DNA of 64,000 bases, from positions 434,001-498,000 of the forward strand of contig OZ234504.1 in assembly GCA_965153455.1 (NCBI GenBank), read 5' to 3'. This document shows positions 13,001-22,853 of the stretch, in pieces; positions within the stretch are counted from its first letter, which is position 1; the number at the start of each line of letters is the position of its first letter. The notes under the pieces are model-generated. The model worked only from the letters and a program-made list of their open reading frames with translations, made no database searches and was not told the origin of the DNA. Source of the stretch: Sphagnum compactum. Its lineage: Eukaryota > Bryophyta > Sphagnopsida > Sphagnales. A program made the translations under genes and the position numbers.

Positions 13001-15579
13001 CAAAATTGTTATGTTATAACTTACAAATTTTCTTATTGAAAATTTCAAAACTTTGTCTTTTTTCTAAATTAACCTCTTAATGGCCACCATGTCATAATTG
13101 TTTCTATTGTTGTAGGTGAATCATATTTTGGTTTAGATGTGGTGTATTGTTCAATATCTATCTTTTAGGGTTTAATGGGTTTAAAGTTATGGTTTAAGGT
13201 TTTGTGTTTAGGGTTACAAATTCTTTCCTAATAACAACTTATCAACTTGACACATGTGTTGCAATGATAGCGAAAAATAAATTATAGAGTGAATTGCATT
13301 GTTGAGTTAAAAAAAAATCAAATTGTGCAAATGTTCTATTTTTCATAATTGTAACTTACTGATTTTTTTATTGGCAATAATTAATCAAATTGTGCAAATG
13401 TTATATTTTCCATAGTATGGAAAGTTGAATAATGTTTGTGTAAGTTGATTTGTTTTTAACTCAACATGTAATTGAATCTATGATTTTCTCAGCCAACATT
13501 GCAACACTTGCACCATGTTGCTATTTTCATCATCAAATTTAAACTCATCATCATCATCATCATCATTTTAAGCTCATGATTTCAACTCGTCCCTTAGAAA
13601 AGATGTTACCTCACAACTTTGAAGTTTTTTCTTTCAAAGCTTGATATCATATAACACTATACTTATTATACAATGTGAGGCTTGCAATTTATTTTTCAAA
13701 TTAGATCTTACTCTTACTGCAATAAATCATGATCAACAATCCTACATATTATTGTTTATGAACTTTAATTTTTTCTTTCATGAATAGATTTCAGCACACA
13801 CCCACAAGGCTAAATATGTGTTCCTATAGAAATTCTATGCATAATGAAAGTAATGTTGGCATTTGAAGGTGGGTTGTAAATTGTGGGATCCAAAACTTGG
13901 ACACCCCCTTGTACACAAATCCAATAATATGGTATTAAAATATTAATGCCATTGGCAATCATATCTAATGAATGATAAAGGACATCGAAGGATGTGAACT
14001 CCCCATTTTGTAGGATGTTTAGCGGTTCATAGTGTGTCCCATATATGAACATCAAATAACATGTTAATGTAATGGGAACCAATAGTATTTAATATAAGTG
14101 TACAAAACATATTCATATGAGAAATCATATGAATCTTGATTTTTTGTTAGCTATACATAAAAGGAAATTATGATGCATATTGTGAACAAATCACAACAAC
14201 TTAATGTGTTTTGATTTTGATAAATACCTTATCAATTTTCTGCATTTTAATAGAATTTTAATGGTTCACCATGGGTGACAAGCATGCTCTTTTTAATTCA
14301 AATTTTCTCTTGTATGTGTTGTCAAGATTATTTCTACAATGAATGTAGTGAAAGTTTGAAAACCTAATATTGAAGAATATTTGGAACAAATGGCGAGGGT
14401 AATGAGCCTTGCAATATTGTAAGCAAATATATCTCAAATTTTATAATTAAAAATGTTGAGTCAAAAACTAAAAGTAAAAAAATTGAAACTTGCATTATGT
14501 TTTCATGACAAGTGATTGGAACAAAATCTTAACTTCTCACATAATATCAAGCAAATATAACATCGACATTTGCCATGGTAAAAACACAATCATCCATGTG
14601 AGCAAGAATCATTTATGAATAATTAATTTTAGATATCAAATGAACCCTATTTTATTTCTTCGTGGGATTTATGTTTTGTCAAATAATAACTTCCTTTCCA
14701 AGCTTTTTTTTTTGAAAATGCTGTCCATATATGTTGATTAGGGTTCTCCAAACCTACTTCTTTGAAGCTTGTCTATCTCACTCCTTTGTCCTTTACACCT
14801 ACATGAATATGAAAAGGCAAATTAGCATGTAGCTTTCATGCCCATGTTTTATATATTAAAATCATTTAAAATTCTACCTTTTTCAAATGTAAATACCTAC
14901 CTCCTTTGCATGACATTGTCCACCTACATGGATAGGAAAAAGAATAATTTTGAAATATGGGACAAATCATGATGAAAATTTACTTGAACCATATGGCAAC
15001 ATAAAAGAACCTTACCCTTGGGGCTGAGGGCATTACATTCATATTTCTAACAAAAAAATGTAATCTTTTGATATAAAATTTTAATGTAACCAAATATTTA
15101 TTACAATGTTAGATTTTGAGTACTGTAGGATATTTCATAATTTTCAATATTTATGAATGCAATGAATTTTGAACTCCCCAATTTTCAATATAAAAATGGA
15201 TTATCATGAAAAAATAATGCATAAAATAATTGGTAAATGAAAAAAATTACGAAATAAGAAGCCCTATTAATGAAATTGAAATATTAATTTTTATTTTTGT
15301 ATGTTGGATGCAAAAATAAGTAAATTGTGAATGTCATTTTGCCATTTTTATTTTTTTGTTTTCACCATCAATGTCAAATAAACTAATGATGTATGGCCAC
15401 ACATTGTGTTTTTTAAAAAACTTACGATGAATTCTTTATTTCATAAAATAAAACTTACATGTTTATCCCCAAAAATTCACCACTTTGGGAAATTCAAGAA
15501 ATTGTTGATATATATCTGATGGGAATATTTGTTGTTACAACATCTGTTGGCCCCTTAGTGAATTTAGTGTCTTTTCAAA
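10091..15579. other. AT-rich non-coding DNA
   Basis: No gene recognised over 5.4 kb. A (TCA)n microsatellite lies at 13,545-13,567. A 90-codon minus-strand frame at 13,810-14,082 has no motif and is not called as a gene. Confidence 0.55.
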
Positions 15580-16723
15580 TTTGCCAACTTTCAAATGGCC
15601 AATAAAGACGAGACGTTTAGTTACAAGAACTTACAGGCGATGTCGTCGCCAGTGCAGGAAGCAAACTATCCTGCTGTCCTATAACCTTGCGACTGCTATC
15701 GTTGAACACCTGTTCCAATTAGATTGCACGATTGTCCCGACTTTCGCCCGTTTCTTGCTGTGGAAAAGGGGTTAGAGAACAGTGTTTTCTAGGTTTGGTG
15801 TAGGGTGTTGACTATTTAGGTTGCGGCGTTTTCACGAGGAGAGGTTTGGGTGCTCCGCTTGAAGAGTGCGGAAAGTGAAGGTGAACTTTGGTGCGGCTTC
15901 TTCAATATTTTCGCGAGCAGAGGCTTTTGCACTATCGGCGTCGTCCTGCAGTACTGAACTTCTTCGCATTACTGGTTCAATCATGGACCAGACCGTGGTA
16001 TTATTGCTCACCTTCTCTGCTCTACTGATGTGTTCTTTGCGGATCGGCTTAGCGAGTCGTCATTACATATCTCGATTCCCTTTCCCTACCTCACGGCTCC
16101 GTCCGTTTTGCCATGTTGCCAAGTTCTGTCGGACGGTGGCGATGGTTGTGACGTGAATGCATATGTTTATTCTACGAGTCAATGTCTTTGTTTTTGTCCT
16201 GCACGAGGATGTGAGGTGGTCTTGACTCCAGGGCAATTAGGGTTATTAATTTAGATTTTTGGGCCGGGGGCGGGGAAGGGGGCGAAGGGGTTGCGGAGGG
16301 GAGAGGTGGAATCTCATGGTCTGTTCGATTTTTTGGTTTGTTGTGATGATTTGTCGGAGTTTTCTTCTTGGCTTGTATGCTGCACTTGTTGGTGCTTCAA
16401 TTGTCTCGCTGCCGTGGGCACGTGCATTCTCTCTCGCTCAAATGGGTCACTTGTAGCATTCGGAGGTCGTTGCCATGGGGATCCCTGTTACACTCCTTTG
16501 ACGAGCAGGGCATAAACATGTTTGACTCATGACAAATTTCTTATCTTTTGGTTTGAAGGCATATGAAGGACTGGAAATTCAAGAAATTGGCGGAAGCTCA
16601 GCTTTCATGGGCAAGGATGAATGCCAGGAGAATCCTTCGAAGGAGCCCAACAGCTCCTCTACAGAGCCCTGGTGTGCCTATGTGGACACATTCCGAGAAC
16701 ATCAGAGGGATTGTGAGGAGTTT
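15580..16723 (+). promoter_or_regulatory. GC-rich 5' region of the RAN-like locus
   Basis: GC content rises sharply here. The segment around 16,320-16,370 (TTCGATTTTTTGG, then TGATTTGTCGGAGTTTTCT) matches the RAN gene's first intron at about 28,929-28,967. The stretch near 15,930-15,960 (TTGCA..ATC..TCG..CTGCAG) resembles the RAN leader before its ATG. The block is therefore a duplicated RAN 5' end (promoter, leader, intron 1). A G-rich run with four or more G-tracts (16,261-16,304) could form a quadruplex. The exact transcription start is not visible. Confidence 0.55.
15983..16156 (+). CDS. Small ORF with signal-peptide-like N terminus, 57 aa
   Basis: The frame starts at ATG (MDQTVVLLLTFSALLMCSL) and runs 57 residues to TGA. 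Residues 5-19 are a hydrophobic stretch followed by small residues (GLAS), the pattern of a secretory signal peptide. The rest is Arg/Phe-rich with three Cys residues in the protein overall. It lies in the GC-rich 5' region of the RAN-like locus, close to where RAN exon 1 would be. It might be a small secreted peptide, a spliced first exon of the RAN-like gene, or a chance frame in GC-rich DNA. No homologue is recognised. Confidence 0.25.
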   Translation: MDQTVVLLLTFSALLMCSLRIGLASRHYISRFPFPTSRLRPFCHVAKFCRTVAMVVT

Positions 16724-16858
16724 CTTGAACTCTTAATTTATGATAGAATTAGGTTTTCAAAGTTTATGACAGTGCTACAACATGTGATGAAACTGAAGAG
16801 AACAAATGAAGCAAATAAAATCACATTGAAGTTGGCTATGGATGTTCACATGAAGTGA
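16529..16858 (+). CDS. 109-codon frame leading into the array; unknown
   Basis: The frame starts at ATG with MTNFLSFGLK. Its first 65 or so codons (GKDECQENPSKEPNSSSTE, then WCAYVDTFREHQRDCEEFLE) are unique in the window and have the charged, Cys-containing composition of a real protein. At about 16,724 it runs into the repeated segment (LLIYDRIRFSKF to DVHMK, then stop) present in every array unit. TTTTGGTTTGAAG at about 16,546-16,558 could be a splice acceptor. It may be the original flanking exon from which the repeated segment was taken. Family unknown. Confidence 0.3.
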   Translation: MTNFLSFGLKAYEGLEIQEIGGSSAFMGKDECQENPSKEPNSSSTEPWCAYVDTFREHQRDCEEFLELLIYDRIRFSKFMTVLQHVMKLKRTNEANKITLKLAMDVHMK

Positions 16859-17066
16859 TCGAGAAGTGAAATCTTGAACTCAATAGTGCACTAAAATTGG
16901 TTTGCAGCCACCATTGGTATGGGAGTCCCCTTGATTTATTTACCAAGTGGGGTTGCATTCTGCTTTACTGCTGGGATACAGCTGGCGACAAGGAACCTGG
17001 ATGTCTTTGTGTGGGTGGTAGTAAGGGCAGGTTCCCCTAATATAAGTTTTTTTGTGGCTATGCCAG

Positions 17067-17183
17067 CATTGAAAAATCGAGGGGAATTCTGCCACAACAA
17101 TTTTCGAAAGTACATTCGGCGGATTGAACAGCTAGACGGCTCAGCTCCTTTGCACTACGTCATACTCACAGATGCAGCAACAG
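17067..17183 (+). other. Variable cassette 1 (exon-2-like, 117 nt)
   Basis: Bounded by TGCCAG and ACAG|GTGCGG. The donor-side sequence is weaker than in the other cassettes. It ends in YVILTDAATG, so the P-loop pattern is lost (T for the first G, AA for GG). It is the most divergent cassette (RKYIRRIEQLDGSAPLHY). Confidence 0.6.
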
Positions 17184-17351
17184 GTGCGGAGATTAATCAG
17201 CAGTAGATCTTATCTTGTTTGGTGGCATTTGGAGAGCATGCAACCTGTCAGCAGAATAGAATAGCTCGTTGTCCTCCCAGAGAACCTAGAGATGGGATAT
17301 CAGCTTTGTATCCTAGGTCTACTGGGCTGGGTCATGTTCTTCTCATGATAC

Positions 17352-17718
17352 CATGCGTCAATTGTAGTGAAGAAAAGGTCAGTGTGCTTTGAAGGAGTTG
17401 AGTGTTTCTGTTAGAGAGGGTTTTGCAGGATGGTAGATGTTTTGAAAGAGAAAGGGGCGTTGTTTTCAAGCAGACGTGAGTATTTTGATAGGCAAGGGTA
17501 TGTTGTTGTCTCAAATCCATACAAGGTTGAGGTTGTTGAACTCCTAATTTATGATGGAATTAGGTTTTCAAAGTTTATGGCAGTGCAACAATATGTGATG
17601 AAACTGAAGAGAACAAATGAAGCAAATATAATCACATTGAAGTTGGCTATGGATGTTCACATGAAGTGATCAAGAAGTGAAATCTTCAACTCAATAGTGC
17701 ATTAAAATTGGTATCCAG
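17352..17718 (+). other. Non-RAN segment repeated in each unit (example copy), with an 80-codon frame
   Basis: This ~370-nt segment replaces RAN exon 3 and its flanks in the array. It has a possible short intron (AAAAG|GTCAGTG to TTTTGCAG|G, about 70 nt). A frame of 79-101 codons begins MVDVLKE(K/R)G, continues FSS..E.FDR.GYVVV.NPYK and ends LKLAMDVHM. Copies of this frame lie at 17,430, 18,238, 19,054, 19,868, 20,673, 21,484 and 22,298; the first array unit has only the 3' half. The frame is open in all copies, but the copies are too alike to prove selection, and the opposite strand is open too. I do not recognise the protein. Confidence 0.45.
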
Positions 17719-17876
17719 CCACCATTGGTATGGGAGTCCCCTTGATTTATTTACCAAGTGGGTTGCATTCTGCTTTACTGCTGGGATACAGCTGGCGACA
17801 AGGAACCTGGATGTCTTTGTGTGGGTGGTAGTAAGGGCAGGTTCCCCTAATATAGGTTTTTTTGTGACTGTGCCAG

Positions 17877-17993
17877 CATTAAAAAATCCACAGGAATTCT
17901 TGGAGAATTGTATTCGATACAACATTCGGTTCATTCTATGGCTAGATGCCCAGAATGCTTTCAAGCGGGTCATGGCCACAGATGGAGGAACAG
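17877..17993 (+). other. Variable cassette 2 (exon-2-like, 117 nt)
   Basis: Bounded by TGCCAG and ACAG|GTATGG. Core RYNIRFILWLDAQNAFK; ends RVMATDGGTG. It is most similar to cassette 8, differing at 12 nonsynonymous and 2 synonymous codons. The unit has a 1-nt deletion upstream, so its upstream frame differs from the other units. Confidence 0.65.
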
Positions 17994-18691
17994 GTATGGA
18001 GGTTAATCACCAGTGGATCTTATCTTGTTTTTCTGGCATTTGGAGAGCATGCAACCTGTCAGCAGAATGGAATAGCTCGTTGTCCTCCCAGAGAACCTAG
18101 AGATGGGATATCAGCTTTGTATCCTAGGTCTACTGGGCTGGGTCATGTTCTTCTCATGATATCATGCATCAAATGTAGTGAAGAAAAGGTCAGTGTGCTT
18201 TGAAGAAGTTGAGTGTTTTTGTGAGAGAGAGTTTTGTGGGATGGTAGATGTTTTGAAAGAGAGAGGGGCATTGTTTTCAAGCAGACATGAGTATTTTGAT
18301 AGGGAAGGGTATGTTGTTGTCTCGAATCCATACAAGGTTGAGGTTGTTGAACTCTTAAATTATGATGGAATTAGGTGTTCAAAGTTTATGGCAGTGCTAC
18401 AACATGTGATGAAACTGAAGAGAACAAATGAAGCAAATAAAATCACATTGAAGTTGGCTATGGATGTTCATATGTTGAAGTGATCAGGAAGTGAAATCTT
18501 CAACTCAATAGTGCATTAAAATGGGTTTGCGGCCACCATTGGTATGGGAGTCTCCTTGATTTATTTACCAAGTGGTGTTGCATTCTGCTTTACTGCTGGG
18601 ATACAGCTGGCAACAAGGAACCTGGATGTCTTTATGTGGGTGGTAGTAACGGCAGGTTCCCCTAATATAGGTTTTTTGGTGGCTATGCCAG

Positions 18692-18808
18692 CATTGACAA
18701 GTCCACAGGAATTCTTGGCGGATTGTTCTCGACACAACATTTGGAACGTTATATGCCCAGAGGCCCAGGATCCTTTTGAGCTGAGCATGGCCGTAGATAG
18801 AGCAACAG
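18692..18808 (+). other. Variable cassette 3 (exon-2-like, 117 nt)
   Basis: Bounded by TGCCAG and ACAG|GTATGG. Core RHNIWNVICPEAQDPFE; ends LSMAVDRATG. Against cassette 2 it has 21 nonsynonymous and 2 synonymous codon differences over 38 full codons. Confidence 0.65.
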
Positions 18809-19504
18809 GTATGGAGGTTAATCAGTAGTAGATCTTATCTTTTTTGGCGGCATTTGGAGAGCATGGAACCTGTCAGCAGAATAGAATAGCTCGTTGTCCT
18901 CCCAGAGAACCTAGAGATGGGATATCAGCTTTGTATCCTAGGTCTACTCGCTGGGTCATGTTCTTCTCATGATATCATCTGTCAAATGTAGTGAAGAAAA
19001 GGTCAGTGTGCTTTGAAGGAGTTGAGTGTTTCTGTTAGAGAGGGTTTTGTGGGATGGTAGATGTTTTGAAAGAGAGAGGGGCGTTGTTTTCAAGCAGACA
19101 TGAGCATTTTGATAGGGAAGGGTATGTTGTTGTCTTGAATCCATACAAGGTTGAGGTTGTTGAACTCTTAATTTATGATGGAATTAGGTTTTCAAAGTTT
19201 ATGGCAGTGCTACAACATGTGATGAAACTGAAGAGAACAAATGAAGCAAATAAAGTCACATTGAAGTTGGGTATGGATGTTCACATGTTGAAGTGATCAG
19301 GAAGTGAAATCTTCAACTCAATAGTGCATTAAAATCGGTTTGCGGCCACCATTGGTATGGGAGTCCCCTTGATTTATTTACCAAGTGGGGTTGCATTCTG
19401 CTTTACTGCTGGGATACAGCTGGCGACAAGGAACCTGGATGTCTTTGTGGGGGTGGTAGTAAGGGCAGGTTCCCCTAATAGAGGTTTTTTGGTGGCTATG
19501 CCAG

Positions 19505-19621
19505 CATTGAAAACTCAACAGAAAGCCTTGGATTTATGTTTTGGAGAGACCATTCTGGGGATTGTAGGGCAAGACGCCCAGGATCCTTACGGGGGGGTCA
19601 TGGCCACAGATGGAGGAACAG
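19505..19621 (+). other. Variable cassette 4 (exon-2-like, 117 nt)
   Basis: Bounded by TGCCAG and ACAG|GTATGG. Core FGETILGIVGQDAQDPYG; ends GVMATDGGTG. Close to cassette 7. Confidence 0.65.
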
Positions 19622-20309
19622 GTATGGACGTTAACCAGCAGTAGATCTTATCTTGTTTGGTGGCATTTGGAGAGCATGCAACCTGTCAGCAGAATAGAAT
19701 AGCTCGTTGTCCTCCCAGAGAACCTAGAGGTGGGATATCAGCTTTGTATCCTAGGTCTACTGGGCTGGGTCATGTTCTTCTCATGATACCATGCGTGAAA
19801 TGGAGTGAAGAAAAGGTCAGTGTGCTTTGAAGGAGTTGAGTGTTTCTGTTAGAGAGGGTTTTGCAGGATGGTAGATGTTTTGAAAGAGAGAGGGGTGTTG
19901 TTTTCAAGCAGACATGAGCGTTTTGATAGGGAAGGGTATGTTGTTGTCTCAAATCCATACAAGGTTGAGGTTGTTGAACTCTTAATTTATGATGGAATTA
20001 GGTTTTCAAAGTTTATGGCAGTGCTACAACATGTGATGAAACTGAAGAGAACAAATGAAGCAAATAAAGTCACATTGAAGTTGGCTATGGATGTTCACAT
20101 GTTGAGGTGATCAGGAAGTAACTCAATATCGTATTAAAATGGGTTTGCGGCCACCATTGGTATGGGAGTCCCCTTGATTTATTTACCAAGTGGGGTTGCA
20201 TTCTGCTTTACTGCTGGGATACAGCTGGTGACAGGGAACCTGGATGTCTTTGTGTGGGTGGTAGTAAGGGCAGGTTCCCCTACTATAGGTTTTTTTGTGG
20301 CTATGCCAG

Positions 20310-20426
20310 CATCGAAAAATCGACAGGAAGTCTTGTACATCTGTTCTGGAGGGACCATTCTGGGGATTGTAGGGTGGGACGCCCAGGATCCTTACGGGGG
20401 GGTCATGGCCACAGATGGAGGAACAG
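20310..20426 (+). other. Variable cassette 5 (exon-2-like, 117 nt)
   Basis: Bounded by TGCCAG and ACAG|GTATGG. Core SGGTILGIVGWDAQDPYG; ends GVMATDGGTG. Differs from cassette 4 at ten codons, all amino-acid-changing, including GAT/TAC, TTA/ATC and CAA/TGG. Confidence 0.65.
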
Positions 20427-21120
20427 GTATGGACGTTAAACAGCAGTAGATCTTATCTTGTTTGGTGGCATTTGGAGAGCATGCAACCTGTCAGCAGAAT
20501 AGAGTAGCTCGTTGTCCTCCCAGAGAACCTAGAGGTGTGATATCAGCTTTGTATCCTAGGTCTACTGGGCTGGGTCATGTTCTTCTCATGATACTATGCG
20601 TGAACTGGAGTGAAGAAAAGGTCAGTGTGCTTTGAAGGAGTTGAGTGTTTCTGTTAGAGAGGGTTTTGCAGGATGGTAGATGTTTTGAAAGAGAGAGGGG
20701 TGTTGTTTTCAAGCAGACATGAGCATTTTGATAGGGAAGGGTATGTTGTTGTATCAAATCCATACAAGGTTGAGGTTGTTGAACTCTTAATTTATGATAG
20801 AATTAGGTTTTCAAAGTTTATGGCAGTGCTACAACATGTGATGAAACTGAAGAGAACAAATGAAGCAAATAAAATCACATTGAAGTTGGCTATGGATGTT
20901 CACATGAAGTGATCAAGAAGTGAAGTCTTCAACTCAATAGTGCATTAAAATGGGTTTGCGGCCACCATTGGTATGGGAGTCCCCTTGATTTATTTACCAA
21001 GTGGGGTTGCATTCTGCTTTACTGCTGGGATACAGCTGGTGACAGGGAACCTGGATGTCTTTGTGTGGGTGGTAGTAAGGGCAGGTTCCCCTACTATAGG
21101 TTTTTTTGTGGCTATGCCAG

Positions 21121-21237
21121 CATGGAAAAATCAACAGGAAGTCTTTTACATCTGTTCTGGAGGGACCATTCCGGGGATTGTAGGGCGGGACGCCCAGGAT
21201 CCTTACGAGGGGGTCATGGCCACAGATAGAGGAACAG
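21121..21237 (+). other. Variable cassette 6 (exon-2-like, 117 nt)
   Basis: Bounded by TGCCAG and ACAG|GTATGG. Core SGGTIPGIVGRDAQDPYE; ends GVMATDRGTG. Close to cassette 5. Confidence 0.65.
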
Positions 21238-21934
21238 GTATGGGCGTTAACCAGCAGTAGATCTTATCTTGTTTGGTGGCATTTGGAGAGCATGCAACCT
21301 GTCAGCAGAATAGAATAGCTCGTTGTCCTCCCAGAGAACCTAGAGGTGGGATATCAGCTTTGTATCCTAGGTCTACTGGGCTGGGTCATGTTCTTCTCAT
21401 GATACCATGCGTGAAATGGAGTGAAGAAAAGGTCAGTGTGCTTTGAAGGAGTTGAGTGTTTCTGTTAGAGAGGGTTTTGCAGGATGGTAGATGTTTTGAA
21501 AGAGAGAGGGGTGTTGTTTTCAAGCAGACATGAGCGTTTTGATAGGGAAGGGTATGTTGTTGTCTCAAATCCATACAAGGTTGAGGTTGTTGAACTCTTA
21601 ATTTATGATGGAATTAGGTTTTCAAAGTTTATGGCAGTGCTACAACATGTGATGAAACTGAAGAGAACAAATGAAGCAAATAAAATCACATTGAAGTTGG
21701 CTATGGATGTTCATATGTTGAAGTGATCAGGAAGTGAAATCTTCAACTCAATAGTGCATTAAAATTGGTTTGCGGCCACCATTGGTATGGGATTCCCCTT
21801 GATTTATTTACCAAGTGGGGTTGCATTCTGCTTTACTGCTGGGATACAGCTGGTGACAGGGAACCTGGATGTCTTTGTGTGGGTGGTAGTAAGGGCAGGT
21901 TCCCCTAATATAGGTTTTTTTGTGGCTATGCCAG

Positions 21935-22051
21935 CATTGAAAAATCAACAGAAAGGCTTGGATTTATGTTTTGGAGAGACCATTCTGGGGATTGTAGGGC
22001 AAGACACCCAGGATCCTTATGGGGGGGTCATGGCCACAGATGGAGGAACAG
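21935..22051 (+). other. Variable cassette 7 (exon-2-like, 117 nt)
   Basis: Bounded by TGCCAG and ACAG|GTATGG. Core FGETILGIVGQDTQDPYG; ends GVMATDGGTG. Nearly the same as cassette 4, so the two probably share a recent duplication or conversion. Confidence 0.65.
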
Positions 22052-22736
22052 GTATGGACGTTAACCAGCAGTAGATCTTATCTTGTTTGGTGGCATTTGG
22101 AGAGCATGGAACCTGTCAGCAGAATGGAATAGCTCGTTGTCCTCCCAGAGAACCTAGAGGTGGGATATCAGCGTTGTATCCTAGGTCTACTGGGCTGGGT
22201 CATGTTCTTCTCATGATACCATGCGTGAAATGGAGTGAAGAAAAGGTCAGTGTGCTTTGAAGGAGTTGGGTGTTTCTGTTAGAGAGGGTTTTGCAGGATG
22301 GTAGATGTTTTGAAAGAGAGAGGGGTGTTGTTTTCAAGCAGACATGAGCATTTTGATAGGGAAGGGTATGTTGTCTCAAATCCATACAAGGTTGAGGTTG
22401 TTGAACTCTTAATTTATGATGGAATTAGGTGTTCAAAGTTTATGGCAGTGCTACAACATGTGATGAAACTGAAGAGAACAAATGAAGCAAATAAAATCAC
22501 ATTGAAGTTGGCTATGGATGTTCACATGTTGAAGTGATCAGGAAGTAACTCAATAGTGCATTAAAATTGGTTTGCGGCCACCATTGGTATGGGAGTCCCC
22601 TTGATTTATTTACCAAGTGGGGTTGCATTCTGCTTTACTGCTGGGATACAGCTGGTGACAAGGAACCTGGATGTCTTTATGTGGGTGGTAGTAAGGGCAG
22701 GTTTCCCTGATATAAGTTTTTTAGTGGCTATGCCAG

Positions 22737-22853
22737 CATTGAAAAATCCATGGGAATTGTTGGAGAATGGTTTTCGACACAACATTCCGCACATTCTATG
22801 GCTAGACGCCCAGGGTGCTTTCAAGTGTGTCATAGTTGGAGATGGAGGAACAG
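22737..22853 (+). other. Variable cassette 8 (exon-2-like, 117 nt), P-loop intact
   Basis: Bounded by TGCCAG and ACAG|GTATGG. Ends [12 protein letters not shown], which matches the RAN exon-2 end [12 protein letters not shown]. It is the only cassette with the full P-loop start. It lies directly upstream of RAN-like intron 2 and exon 3, with which it joins in phase to give GDGGTGKT. Confidence 0.75.

Noticed and set aside
13810-14082. 90-codon minus-strand frame
   Set aside because: Plausible composition but no motif, no splice context and no neighbour evidence.
17332-22385. Repeated 61-62-codon minus-strand frames starting MDLRQQHTLPYQN across the array
   Set aside because: They lie opposite the repeated MVDVLKE segment and intron-2-like DNA and are copied with the unit. 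Openness in near-identical copies is not independent evidence.
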